DNA from: Phycisphaerae bacterium
Lineage (GTDB): Bacteria > Planctomycetota > Phycisphaerae > UBA1845
Length of the DNA stretch: 64,000 bases
Assembly (NCBI GenBank): GCA_013360585.1
Contig: JABWBH010000008.1
Coordinates: forward strand, 47,960 to 111,959
Direction: 5' to 3'
The notes below the pieces were generated by a model. It was not told where the DNA came from, did not search any database, and saw only the letters and a list, made by a program, of their open reading frames with translations. The position numbers and the translations under genes were made by a program. Shown in pieces: positions 51,832 to 60,629 of the stretch; position 1 is the first letter of the stretch; every line of letters begins with the position of its first letter.

Positions 51832-53175
51832 TCACGGGCGCGGGTCGGCAGGATCGGTAAGGGGGGCGCGGGAGCGTCGGGCTCGCGCCAGGATCGTGAA
51901 GGCGCAGGCGATCGTCGCGCCGATGGCGCCGACGGGCCAGAAGGCACCGCCGGGTCCGTGTCGGGCGACGGTGTCCACGGCGGCGCCGATGAGCGGGGCG
52001 ATCAGCATCGTGCCGATGCGCTGGGCCTGGCTTTCGATCGAGAGGATCGTCGCGCCTTGCGCCTCGCTGCCGTGAGTGTCGAATCGGGAGATGAGGATCG
52101 GGCGCCAGACGTTCTGGGCGACGTGGAGGGCGACGAACGCGGCAATCATCGCCGCGCCGCCGAGGGAGAAACCCGCGGCGCGCGGCGCCTCCTGCGCCCC
52201 GGAGTCCGAGACGCCGGGAGCGGTGAACGCCGCGATCGTGAGCAGGGCGTACACGGCGGAGGCGACCGCCCACAACCGGCCCGCCGCGCGCTCCTCGCCT
52301 CCCACCTTCTCGCAAAACCGGTGTGCGTGCCGGCTGCCCAGGGAGGTCAGAATGAACACGACGAAGTAAACCGGACCGATGAAAAGCGCCGCGCGCTGCG
52401 GATCGGAATAACGCTCCACCGAGACCCCGTGCGCCGCCGCCGCCAGTGCAGCCGCACTGAGCACGGGCTGAAGGTAATCCTTGACCGCGTCGAACGTCCC
52501 CTCGAAGCCGACGGACTCGAGCACCAGCCCGCGGAGACCCGGTTTTCGGAACGAGTCGCGCAGCGAACGCCACGTGTGCCGCACGACGGCGCCGAGGGAA
52601 GCGCCGGATCGCTCGCCGTCCACCTCGCGGGGGTATCCGAGAAAATTGACGATGTTCAGCGCGCAAGGGGCGATCGAAAGGTAGAACACCGCGGCGTAGT
52701 CGCCGCTGACCAGGACGAAGACGGCGGACACGACGACCGACGCCGCGGAACCCAACTGGCTCCACGACCGCGTGTAACCGTAAACCTTCGTTCGTTCGTG
52801 TTCACGGTCGTTGAGGCGCAGCCAGGTGAAGATCATCGCCTTGTGCGTCCCGGTGCGAAACGCCTCGCCGACGGCGAAGCAGAACATCGCCGCGTACAAC
52901 CACGGCAACGAAGCCGCCTCGGCGAAGACGGCGAAAGCCGCGATGTAGGCGAGAAACGACAGGATCAGGGAGGCCCGTCGCCCGCAGACGTCGGCGATCG
53001 CGCCGGTCGGGATTTCGAGGAGGTTGACGACCAGCTCGCGGAAGGCGATCAGAAAACCGACCGCCGTGAACGACAGGCCCCGGTCCAGCAGGATCAGGAG
53101 AAAAAAAGGCTCGAAATACCTTTGATTCTTGAGGAAACCGTAAAGGCTGAAGCGGAAAAGCATGACGCAGCTCAT
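51832..53175 (-). CDS. Major facilitator superfamily transporter
   Basis: 447 residues with about 12 membrane segments. The MFS loop motif appears as 'NLLEIPTGAIADVCGRRASLILSF' between segments 2 and 3, followed by 'MFCFAVGEAFRTGTHKAMIFTWLR'. This opening ('LLDRGLSFTAVGFLIAFRELVVNLLEIPTGAIADVCGRR') resembles bacterial MFS efflux proteins of unknown substrate. ATG 53175 and ATG 53163 are both possible starts. The plus-strand promoter of the methionine genes begins only 8 bp upstream of its start. Confidence 0.88.
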   Translation of the reverse strand: MSCVMLFRFSLYGFLKNQRYFEPFFLLILLDRGLSFTAVGFLIAFRELVVNLLEIPTGAIADVCGRRASLILSFLAYIAAFAVFAEAASLPWLYAAMFCFAVGEAFRTGTHKAMIFTWLRLNDREHERTKVYGYTRSWSQLGSAASVVVSAVFVLVSGDYAAVFYLSIAPCALNIVNFLGYPREVDGERSGASLGAVVRHTWRSLRDSFRKPGLRGLVLESVGFEGTFDAVKDYLQPVLSAAALAAAAHGVSVERYSDPQRAALFIGPVYFVVFILTSLGSRHAHRFCEKVGGEERAAGRLWAVASAVYALLTIAAFTAPGVSDSGAQEAPRAAGFSLGGAAMIAAFVALHVAQNVWRPILISRFDTHGSEAQGATILSIESQAQRIGTMLIAPLIGAAVDTVARHGPGGAFWPVGAIGATIACAFTILARARRSRAPLTDPADPRP

Positions 53176-53182
53176 GCGGGGC

Positions 53183-53210
53183 TTGACAACCCGCCGATGG
53201 ATGTTATATA
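53183..53210 (+). promoter_or_regulatory. Strong sigma-70 promoter of the metB-like/hom operon
   Basis: TTGACA (53183-53188, full match), 16-bp spacer, TATATA (53205-53210). Transcription would begin near 53217, leaving a leader of about 320 nt before the ATG at 53537. Confidence 0.72.
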
Positions 53211-53536
53211 AGCGAAAAGAGAGATGCGATACCGCAGACCGACCAACCAGACTCTGACGATGGCGATGCGTCGCCCGGGCACGGGGCGGAGGATCCTGTG
53301 CCGGGGCTCGCGGGTTGCCTGATCCGCTTTTCCCGACCGCTCGACCTTCCTGCTTCGTCCACCCGGGCTGACTAACCCGGACGTCGTTGCGCGCCAGCGC
53401 CGCCGCTCCGGAGGCGAATTCCCGTAATGAACCGCGAGTTTTCCGGCGCCGTCAACGTGCGTCGCCGGGCCGCGCCGGCGCTGCGCGCCCGCGGAGATGA
53501 CGAAATCAGGCCAGGTATCACAAAGGACGAAGGACG
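53211..53536 (+). promoter_or_regulatory. Long 5' leader of the metB-like gene, possible regulatory RNA
   Basis: About 320 transcribed bases without a convincing coding frame. Hairpins visible are CCCGGGCAC paired with GTGCCGGGG (one mismatch) around 53274-53316, and CCGGG-CTGACTAA-CCCGG around 53365-53382. I searched by eye for the conserved cores of SAM-I, SAM-II, SAM-IV, SAH and cobalamin riboswitches and found none. A role in methionine control is only an inference from the gene downstream. Confidence 0.35.
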
Positions 53537-54838
53537 ATGAGGATCAGCGATAACAAGACGGTCCGTGCTGCGGGGGTTTCCGGCGCGGCCTTCGACACGG
53601 TGGCGATCCACGGGTGCGCGTTTGACGATCCGCTGAGCGGTTCCGTCAACGTGCCGGTCTATCAGACGGCGACTTACGGACAGAAGGAGGTCGGCGTCGC
53701 GCCGGCGTACTGCTACAGCCGCACGGGGAATCCGACGCGCACGGCGCTGGAGCGGCAGCTCGCGGCGCTGGAGGGGGCGGAGTGCGGGCTGGCGTTCGCC
53801 AGCGGGATGGCGGCGATCAACAACGTTCTCAACGTGCTCCAGTCCGGCGATCACGTGGTGGCCGGGCAGGACCTTTACGGGGGCGCATACCGCATCTTCA
53901 CGAAGCTTTATGCGAAGTTCGGCGTGACCTTCACCTTCGTGGACACGACCGATCCGGCGAACGTCGCGGGGGCGATCACGCGGCGAACGCGCCTGTTGTG
54001 GCTGGAGTCGCCGTCAAACCCGCTGCTGCGTCTGACGGACATCGAGGCGTGCGCCGGGATCGCCCGACGGGCCGGCGTCGTGACCGTGGTGGACAACACG
54101 TTCGCCACGCCGGTGCTCCAGCGCCCGCTGGACCTCGGCGCGGACGTCGTGGTTCACTCGACGACGAAGTACCTCGCGGGACACAGCGATGTGCTGGGCG
54201 GGGCGGTCATCACGCGCGACGCCGAGCTGCACGAGCCGTTCAAGTTTTTTCAGAACGCGGTCGGAGCGGTCCCCGGACCGCAGGATTGCTTCCTGGTGCT
54301 GCGCGGACTGCGGACGGTCGGGCTTCGCGTCGAGCGGCATTGTCTGAATGCGCGTCGCGTGGCGGAGTTTCTGTCGGCACATCCGGCGGTGAAACGCGTG
54401 TATTACCCAGGGTTGACGTCGCACCCGCAGTACGCCCTGGCGCGGCGTCAGCAGCGGGATTTCGGCGGCGTGGTCTCGTTCGAGCTGGGCGATGACGTGG
54501 AGGCGGTGAAGCGCTTCGGCTCGGGATGCCGGTTGTGGACGCTGGCGGAAAGTCTCGGCGGCGTGAAATCGCTCTGGTGTCATCCGCCGACGATGACGCA
54601 CGCTTCGGTTGAGCCGGAAGTGCGCCGCGGAAACGGCATTCGTGACGGCTTGATCCGTCTTTCGGTCGGCATCGAGGCCGCTGACGATCTGATCGCCGAC
54701 CTCGCGGAGGGGTTGGACCGCGTTGCCTCCGCGCAAGCCTTCGTCGCGCACCAGGAATCCGGAAGCTGCGTTTCGCGCGTTCGTCGGGAGGGCGCGGAGC
54801 TGGAAGAGGCTTGCGTTGCAGGGGAGGTGTCGGGATGA
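53537..54838 (+). CDS. Cys/Met-metabolism PLP enzyme (cystathionine gamma-synthase/lyase type)
   Basis: A fold-type I PLP enzyme with the full trans-sulfuration signature. 'YCYSRTGNPTRTALERQLAALEG' binds PLP phosphate from the neighbour subunit, 'FASGMAAI' follows, 'VDNTFATPVLQRPLDLGADVVVHSTTKYLAGHSDVLGG' carries the PLP Lys (STTKY), and 'LAESLGGVKSLWCHPPTMTHA' lies near the C-terminus. Family members include MetB, cystathionine gamma-lyase and O-acetylhomoserine sulfhydrylase. Pairing with homoserine dehydrogenase points to methionine synthesis from homoserine. The last 30 or so residues beyond the usual end are an extra tail. The stop overlaps the hom start (ATGA). Confidence 0.93.
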   Translation: MRISDNKTVRAAGVSGAAFDTVAIHGCAFDDPLSGSVNVPVYQTATYGQKEVGVAPAYCYSRTGNPTRTALERQLAALEGAECGLAFASGMAAINNVLNVLQSGDHVVAGQDLYGGAYRIFTKLYAKFGVTFTFVDTTDPANVAGAITRRTRLLWLESPSNPLLRLTDIEACAGIARRAGVVTVVDNTFATPVLQRPLDLGADVVVHSTTKYLAGHSDVLGGAVITRDAELHEPFKFFQNAVGAVPGPQDCFLVLRGLRTVGLRVERHCLNARRVAEFLSAHPAVKRVYYPGLTSHPQYALARRQQRDFGGVVSFELGDDVEAVKRFGSGCRLWTLAESLGGVKSLWCHPPTMTHASVEPEVRRGNGIRDGLIRLSVGIEAADDLIADLAEGLDRVASAQAFVAHQESGSCVSRVRREGAELEEACVAGEVSG

Positions 54839-56100
54839 GCGAGCGGGAAGTGAGGATCGGCTTGCTCGGTTGCGGCACGGTGGGTCGCGGCGTCGTCGAG
54901 CTGGTCGCGCGGAATGCGGACGCAATCGCGGCGCGGACCGGATTGCGCCCTCGGATTGAGAAGATTCTCGTGCGAAATCGCTCGCAACCCCGTGACGTGG
55001 ACCCGGCGCTTCTGACGGATCGTCCGGGAGACGTGGTGCGCAACGGGGTTGACGTCGTCGTCGAGGCGCTGGGCGGCGACGAGCCCGCGTGTTCGCTGCT
55101 GACTGAGGCGCTGGAGCGCGGGAAACCGGTGGTGACGGCGAACAAGCTCGTGCTGGCGTCGCATCATGATCGTCTGCTGACGCTTGCGGACCGAAGGCGC
55201 CGTGCGTTCGGTTATGAAGCCTGTGTGTGCGCCGGGGTACCGGTGGTGCGCTCGCTGCGTCACGCGTTGGCGGCGGACCGGCTGATGTCGTTCGAGGGGG
55301 TGCTTAACGGAACGACGAACTTCATCCTGTGCCGGATGGAGGAGGGAGACTCGTACGCGGAAGCGTTGATCGAAGCCCGGCGGCGCGGGTTCGCGGAGTC
55401 CGACCCGACGAATGACGTGGAAGGGGTCGACACGGCGCTTAAGACGGCGATCCTCTGCGGGACGGCGTTCGGCGCGACGATCCCGCCGGACCGGATTCCG
55501 CGCAAAGGTGTGACGAAGGTGACCACGGCGGACCTGGCGGCGGTGCGGCGCTGGGGTTATGCGATCCGCCTGATCGCGCGGGCCGAACTCGACGATTCCG
55601 GGGACATCCGGGCGTCGGTGGGGCCTGAACTGATTCCGCTGGGGGCGCCCGCGGCACGGGTCCGGGATGAGGAGAACGTGCTGATCGTACACGGGCAGTC
55701 GAGCGGAGACTTGATCTTTCAGGGGCGAGGCGCGGGCGGCGGTCCGACGGCTTCGGCGCTGCTCTCCGACGTGCTGGATGCGGCGGCAAGACCTGACGCG
55801 CCGGCGCCACGGTGGAGGACGGCGAACCCGGCGCCCGCCGGACCGGCGGCGCGCTATCTGCGCATCACCTGTGCGGCGCCTCGGGCGCAGCCGCGGCGCT
55901 GGTTGGAGGAATTGACCGGGATGGGGGTTGACGTGCGTCGGATTGAGGTTGTGCGATGTCCGCAGAACGGGCGTCAGCGGACGGTGCGTCTGCTGACGGA
56001 GCCTTGCGCCGACGAGATCGTTGACAGGATTACGGCGCTGGGGGTTGCGGATGACAGCCTGATTGCACTGCGGGTCCAGAATCCAGTGCGGAAGAGCTGA
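54835..56100 (+). CDS. hom: Homoserine dehydrogenase
   Basis: N-terminal NAD(P) motif IGLLGCGTVGRGVVEL, 'VVVEALGGDEPACSLLTEALERGKPVVTANKLVL', and the family signature 'SFEGVLNGTTNFIL' with the catalytic Asp/Lys region 'VEGVDTALKTAIL'. The C-terminal 80 residues (RYLRITCAAPRAQPRRWLEELTGMGVDVRRIEVV...) look like an ACT domain, implying threonine-type feedback control. It reduces aspartate semialdehyde to homoserine for Met and Thr. ATG 54835 overlaps the previous stop by 4 nt and has GGGGAGG 8 nt upstream. Confidence 0.95.
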   Translation: MSEREVRIGLLGCGTVGRGVVELVARNADAIAARTGLRPRIEKILVRNRSQPRDVDPALLTDRPGDVVRNGVDVVVEALGGDEPACSLLTEALERGKPVVTANKLVLASHHDRLLTLADRRRRAFGYEACVCAGVPVVRSLRHALAADRLMSFEGVLNGTTNFILCRMEEGDSYAEALIEARRRGFAESDPTNDVEGVDTALKTAILCGTAFGATIPPDRIPRKGVTKVTTADLAAVRRWGYAIRLIARAELDDSGDIRASVGPELIPLGAPAARVRDEENVLIVHGQSSGDLIFQGRGAGGGPTASALLSDVLDAAARPDAPAPRWRTANPAPAGPAARYLRITCAAPRAQPRRWLEELTGMGVDVRRIEVVRCPQNGRQRTVRLLTEPCADEIVDRITALGVADDSLIALRVQNPVRKS

Positions 56101-56209
56101 CGAGGGTTAGCGCGTCCTCTCCCCAACCGAGTCGCGGGATCGGGCATCATTCACCTCAGAACGCTTTCTGAGAGGGGCGGCTCGACGATGCGCGACGGGC
56201 GCGAACGCG

Positions 56210-56269
56210 CGGGGTCCGGTTCGCACTGAACCGGACCCCGCCGAACTGACCCCACCCCCGTCGGGTCAG
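56210..56269. terminator. Tandem hairpins between convergent hom and cupredoxin genes
   Basis: First hairpin: CGGGGTCCGGTTC (56210-56222), loop GCACT, GAACCGGACCCCG (56228-56240), a perfect 13-bp stem. Second: CTGACCC (56246-56252) with GGGTCAG (56263-56269), 7 bp. Neither has a T tract, so they could act as bidirectional barriers or be rho-assisted; a terminator role is inferred from position. Confidence 0.5.
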
Positions 56270-56349
56270 ACGCATTCACCGCAAAGCGAGGAGGATGCGG
56301 TGTCGATCGTGGAGTCGTAGCGGATGTCGTTCGCTACGCGCAGCTCCAG

Positions 56350-56961
56350 TTACGGACAGGAGTAATCCTTGCTGACCTCGGCGCCGCACCCGAAGGTGGC
56401 GGTCGCCGTGCCGCCGCCGCTGGGCACCGGACGGAACTTCGCCTTGCCCTTGCCGCGCGAGTTGATCGTGCCGCTTTTGCGGTCGCCGTTGCTGATCGTG
56501 ACGTCGAAGGTGTCGCCCGGAGCGCCGGTCAGCTTGACCTTGAGAATGTTCTCGCCGTCGCGGTTTTTGCAGGGGGTCTTGCCGATCGCCTCGTCGCCGC
56601 TGCACCCGCCGCCGCCGCCTTCGACGGTGACGCTGCCGAACATGTCCATGAAAGCGCAGTGAAACCGGCAGAGGTAGGGCACGACGCCCGGCGAATTGAA
56701 CTGAAACTCGAAGGTGCGGTGGTTGGTGTCGAGGGGCGCGTCAAACAGCGGCTTCGGATCGGTTGAGCACGGTGCGCCGTGCGTGACCGTGTGCAGACCG
56801 CTGGACCAGACCCAGCGCACGCTGTCTCCCTGCTGGATCGTGATGTCCGCGGGAACAAAACCGTCCCCCGTCTGATTCACAATATGCACCGTCTGCGCTG
56901 ACGCCGTCATCGCCGCCGCCAGAACCACGCCGCACCACGCCGCCACCCGGATCTTCCTCAT
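56350..56961 (-). CDS. Exported cupredoxin (plastocyanin-like) with Cys-motif C-terminal domain
   Basis: Signal peptide MRKIRVAAWCGVVLAAAMTA, cleaved near SAQ. A cupredoxin domain (about residues 25-120) has type-1 copper ligands: His in GLHTVTHG, then Cys, His and Met in PYLCRFHCAFMDM. It should carry electrons or copper in the periplasm. A glycine linker (EGGGGGC) leads to a 70-residue C-terminal domain (CKNRDGENILKVKLTGAPGD ... NGDRKSGTINSRGKGKAKFR ... TFGCGAEVSKDYSCP) shared with two other secreted proteins of this window. ATG 56961 is chosen over 56982 because it gives the normal signal peptide, with AAGGGG about 10 nt upstream. Confidence 0.9.
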   Translation of the reverse strand: MRKIRVAAWCGVVLAAAMTASAQTVHIVNQTGDGFVPADITIQQGDSVRWVWSSGLHTVTHGAPCSTDPKPLFDAPLDTNHRTFEFQFNSPGVVPYLCRFHCAFMDMFGSVTVEGGGGGCSGDEAIGKTPCKNRDGENILKVKLTGAPGDTFDVTISNGDRKSGTINSRGKGKAKFRPVPSGGGTATATFGCGAEVSKDYSCP

Positions 56962-57179
56962 GATGAATTCCCCTTCTTGCACATGCCCGCGTCAACAAAT
57001 CCCGCCCCGAAGCCGAGCGCCCTGCTCGCCCGGGTTGACGCCTTGTTTCATCATGTCGGAAGGGGCGGCGGACATTGCAGACGCCGAGGTAGCGTCGGAA
57101 TCGGCGTGAAACACGGGGGGAGGCGTTGCGGACGGCCCCTGGACGGTTTGGCGGGACGCGGGCCGGTCGGCGTCGAGGT

Positions 57180-58913
57180 TCAAGAGGTCTTGCCGATCAG
57201 TTGGCGCGCCCGCTCCAGTGCCCCGTCGATGTTGTCGAACATATTCGGCTCGCCGATCTTCTGGTCCAACCCCGCCTTGACCATCGCGAAAAGCGGCTGC
57301 GCATGCACGCCCGACAGGATCAGCGTGATGCCCTGACGGCGGCACTTGATCCAGAATTCCTCGAGGGCGTGCAGCCCGGTGGCATCGATCGCGTTGACGC
57401 GGCGCATGCGGAGAATGAAAACCTTCGGCGGGCGCTCGTACTGGTTAAGCGTGTCTTTCAGCCGGTCCGCCACGCCGAAGAAGAACGGCCCGTTGATCTC
57501 GAACACCTCAACCTCCGGGGGCACCTGCCGCAGGGCGATCGACATCGGGTCCGGTTCATCCTCATCATCGTCGGCCAGCTCCCGTGAAATCGAGCTGACG
57601 TTGCTCACCGCCGCCATCCGTTTCATGAAAAGCAATGCCGCAAGGACGACTCCGACGCCCACGGCGATCGTCAGGTCCGTAAAGACGGTCAGCCCGAACG
57701 TCGTCAGCAGCACGATCACGTCCGACACCGGGGCGCGAAAGAGCGTGATGAAGTGATCCTTCTCGCTCATGTTGTACGCGACCACCAGCAACACCGCCGC
57801 GAGCGTCGACAGCGGGATCAGCTTCGCCAGCGGAGCGGCCGCGAGCATGAACGCCAGCAGCGTCCCGGCGTGGATCATCCCCGCCAGCGGCGACCGCCCT
57901 CCGGACTTGATGTTCGCCACCGTGCGGGCGATCGCCCCCGTCGCGGGGATGCCCCAGAAACACGCCGACGCAATGTTCGCCACGCCCTGGCCCACCAGTT
58001 CGCAGTCCGCCTTGTGTCGACGACCGGTCATTCCGTCGGCGACGACCGCCGAAAGCAGAGACTCGATCGCGCAAAGCAGCGCGATGGTCGTCGCGTCGGG
58101 GAGAAGTTCTTTGACCAGCCCCAGGCTGATCGGCAGATGTGGCGTGGGCAGCGACCGCGGCACCCCTCCGAAGCGCGATCCGATCGTCTCCACCGTCCCG
58201 CCGGAGGACTTGTCGAAACCCGCCACGTACACCACCGCCGAGGCGAGCACCACCGCCACGATCGCGCCGGGCACGCGCGGTGCAAAGTGGCGCAGCAGGA
58301 TGATCACCGCCAGAGAACCCAGCCCGACTCCCACCGTGCGCCCGTCGAACGTCCGCCAGTGCTCGATGAACACCTTCCACTTTTCGATGAATTCCGCTGG
58401 GACGCCGCCTTCGAAGCTCAAACCGAGAAAATCCTTGACCTGCGAGGACGCGATGATGACCGCGATCCCCGCCGTGAAGCCGGTGGTCACCGGGTAGGGG
58501 ATGAACTTGATCATCGCTCCGAACCCGGCAACCCCCATCAGGATCACGATCACGCCCGCCATCAACGTGGCTGTCGCCAGCCCCTCATATCCGTGCCGGG
58601 CGGCAATGTCGTACACGATCACGATGAACGCACCGGTCGGTCCGCCGATCTGCACCCGGCTGCCTCCGAGCGCGGAGATCAGGAAACCCGCGACGACGGC
58701 GGTGAAGAGGCCCATCGCCGGCGGCGTCAGCCACGGCAGGCGTGAGGCCAGATCGGCGGCGACGGAGTCGGGGATCGAAGCGATGCCGAACGCCATCGCC
58801 AGCGGAAGGGCGATGATCCCGACCGTCAGACCCGCGGAAATATCTCCCAGAACTGTGGACCGATCATATCCTTCCCGGAGGCAGACGACGGACTTCGGAA
58901 TGTACTTCTGCAT
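57180..58913 (-). CDS. SulP-family anion transporter with STAS domain
   Basis: 577 residues. The SulP transport domain starts 'LGDISAGLTVGIIALPLAMAFGIAS' and includes 'GFLISALGGSRVQIGGPTGAFIVIVYDI', 'FIPYPVTTGFTAGIAVIIASSQVKDFLGL' and 'LVGQGVANIASACFWGIPATGAIARTVANIKSGGRSPLAGMIHA', all conserved family blocks, over about 14 membrane segments. A C-terminal STAS domain (about residues 455-565, 'VEVFEINGPFFFGVADRLKDTL', 'VFILRMRRVNAIDATGLHALEEF') is regulatory. Substrates in the family are sulfate, bicarbonate or other anions with Na+ or H+; unknown here. Confidence 0.95.
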   Translation of the reverse strand: MQKYIPKSVVCLREGYDRSTVLGDISAGLTVGIIALPLAMAFGIASIPDSVAADLASRLPWLTPPAMGLFTAVVAGFLISALGGSRVQIGGPTGAFIVIVYDIAARHGYEGLATATLMAGVIVILMGVAGFGAMIKFIPYPVTTGFTAGIAVIIASSQVKDFLGLSFEGGVPAEFIEKWKVFIEHWRTFDGRTVGVGLGSLAVIILLRHFAPRVPGAIVAVVLASAVVYVAGFDKSSGGTVETIGSRFGGVPRSLPTPHLPISLGLVKELLPDATTIALLCAIESLLSAVVADGMTGRRHKADCELVGQGVANIASACFWGIPATGAIARTVANIKSGGRSPLAGMIHAGTLLAFMLAAAPLAKLIPLSTLAAVLLVVAYNMSEKDHFITLFRAPVSDVIVLLTTFGLTVFTDLTIAVGVGVVLAALLFMKRMAAVSNVSSISRELADDDEDEPDPMSIALRQVPPEVEVFEINGPFFFGVADRLKDTLNQYERPPKVFILRMRRVNAIDATGLHALEEFWIKCRRQGITLILSGVHAQPLFAMVKAGLDQKIGEPNMFDNIDGALERARQLIGKTS

Positions 58914-59012
58914 ACGCCGACCGCGCGATTGACGCGAACCTCAAGGCGATCCGCACGCCCGGCTGCAAACCGGCATCCTTCGCCCTGCGACCGATGGCGC
59001 GGAAAGGGCGGG

Positions 59013-59041
59013 ATAATACGAGTTTCCAGAGGTTGCGCCAA
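59013..59041 (-). promoter_or_regulatory. Candidate promoter of the SulP gene
   Basis: On the minus strand TTGGCG (59036-59041), 17 bp, TATTAT (59013-59018). The leader to ATG 58913 would be about 93 nt. Confidence 0.55.
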
Positions 59042-59209
59042 TGACCTCTTCGCGAAGCGCATAAAGAGCAACACCAACATCATTTGAGCCTTTTCGCGCG
59101 ACAAAGAGGGGTCCAGCGTGAAAACGACGCGGAAACCCCGGAGTGTTATCGAGTCGCTTGGGGGTCTTGTCCGAACCCCTTAAGTTACACGCGGACGGAG
59201 CGCCTTTTG

Positions 59210-60340
59210 ATGATCCGGCCGGATGCGCCCGGAAGAGGCGCGCCGGTCCGGCAAGCGGGATCCACTGCCGTGACGGCACTGAAGGATCAGAACTTTGAGC
59301 GAATCCTGCTGATCAAGCCCAGTTCGCTGGGCGATGTCGTGCATGCGCTGCCGGTGCTTTCCGGATTGCGCGGACGCTACCCCGCAGCCCGGATTGACTG
59401 GCTGGTGGCGCCGGCGTTTGCGCCGTTGCTGGTGGGTAATCCCGCGTTGACTGAGGTCGTGCTTTTTGATCGATCGCGGTTCGGGCGGGTGGGGCGCAGT
59501 CTTGCGGTTACGCGAGAGTTCGCGCGGTTTCTGGGCGATCTTCGGGCGCGGCGCTACGATCTGGTGGTCGACCTTCAGGGGTTGTTCCGCAGCGCGGCGA
59601 TCGCGCGGGCCACGGGTGCGGCCGTCCGGGTGGGTTTCCGCGGGGCGCGGGAAGGCGCGCCCTTCTTTTACACCCACCGCGTAGCGACTCCGCTTCCCGA
59701 TGAACATGCGGTGGACAAAAACCTGCGCGTCCTGGCGTCGCTTTCGGCTCGATCGGAACCGGTCGAGTTCTGCCTCGCGCTGACGGATTCGGATCGCCGG
59801 ACCGCGCGACAGCTTCTTCAGGAAGGCGAGGCTGGCGCGGAACTCGGCGAGCGACCGTGGGTGGCGGTGGTGCCTGGCGCAAGATGGGAGACAAAAGAGT
59901 GGTCGGAGTCGGGCTTCGCCGCCGTGATCGACGTGCTGACCGAACGAGGGGTAGTCTGCGTTCTGATCGGCGCCGCCGCTGAGCGAGAGCGTTGTGCGCG
60001 GATCGCCGCCTCCTGTCGAAAGAGCCCGCTCAACCTCGCCGGCCGGACGGACGTTCGCCTCATGAGCGCCGTGATTGAGCAAGCCGACGTTGTGCTTTGT
60101 CAGGATTCCGCGCCAATGCACATTGCCGTCGCTCTGAACCGCCCGCTCGTGTGCCTGATGGGGCCGACCAGCCCCGCGCGGACCGGACCCTACCGTCGCA
60201 GCGAGGACATCCTGCGCCTCGACCTGGATTGCTCGCCCTGCTTCCTGCGTCGTCTGCGCCAGTGCCCGCACGCACACCGGTGCATGAAGGATCTCTCGTT
60301 CGATCGCGTCGTTGAAGCGGTCATCGAGCGTCTTGGGTGA
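59210..60340 (+). CDS. Glycosyltransferase family 9 (heptosyltransferase-like)
   Basis: The N-terminal GT9 motif ILLIKPSSLGDVVHALPVLSGLRGRYPAARIDWLV is followed by 'YDLVVDLQGLFRSAAIARATGA' and 'VGFRGAREGAPFFY'. The C-terminal nucleotide-sugar half has 'PWVAVVPGARWETKEWSESGFAAVIDVL' and 'SAVIEQADVVLCQDSAPMHIAVALNRPLVCLMGPTSPARTGPY'. Cys-rich 'LDCSPCFLRRLRQCPHAHRCM' near the end is common in WaaC/WaaF relatives. It likely adds a heptose to an envelope glycolipid from ADP-heptose, which would fit the HldE-like gene at 46239. ATG 59210 is used, but GTG 59270, closer to the first strand, is also possible; neither has a clear ribosome site. Confidence 0.9.
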   Translation: MIRPDAPGRGAPVRQAGSTAVTALKDQNFERILLIKPSSLGDVVHALPVLSGLRGRYPAARIDWLVAPAFAPLLVGNPALTEVVLFDRSRFGRVGRSLAVTREFARFLGDLRARRYDLVVDLQGLFRSAAIARATGAAVRVGFRGAREGAPFFYTHRVATPLPDEHAVDKNLRVLASLSARSEPVEFCLALTDSDRRTARQLLQEGEAGAELGERPWVAVVPGARWETKEWSESGFAAVIDVLTERGVVCVLIGAAAERERCARIAASCRKSPLNLAGRTDVRLMSAVIEQADVVLCQDSAPMHIAVALNRPLVCLMGPTSPARTGPYRRSEDILRLDLDCSPCFLRRLRQCPHAHRCMKDLSFDRVVEAVIERLG

Positions 60341-60459
60341 TGACCCCGGCGACGCAAGCTGCGGAAGGAGCTCGGCGGCAGGGGTCGCATGCGTGGATAT
60401 GCAATCCAGCCGGATGCCGAAACCGGCTCCTACGGCGCGCCGCCGTTGCGCCGCAGTTT

Positions 60460-60488
60460 TTGACGCCGCTTTTGCGGAACCTTATATT
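60460..60488 (+). promoter_or_regulatory. Sigma-70 promoter of the pyruvate phosphate dikinase gene
   Basis: TTGACG (60460-60465), 17 bp, TATATT (60483-60488). Start near 60495, leader about 135 nt. This supports ATG 60630 as the true start and excludes upstream codons. Confidence 0.72.
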
Positions 60489-60629
60489 CGGCGCCGACAT
60501 CCGGATTGCCGGGAAAGCGTCGTCGCACGGGACGTGCGCGGACCTTGGCGATGCTGGGCATGGCGCTCGCCGGCAGCACCGGGTTTTTCCGGATCGCTCC
60601 GGCGGTTTTCTTTCACAGGGAGCATCGGC

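Noticed and set aside
53211..53536. SAM-I, SAM-II, SAM-IV, SAH or cobalamin riboswitch upstream of the metB-like gene
   Set aside because: None of the conserved core sequences could be found by eye. A covariance search would be decisive.
58826..59104. 92-codon minus-strand frame upstream of the SulP gene
   Set aside because: It runs into the SulP start in another frame, spans the predicted SulP promoter and shows no conserved pattern.
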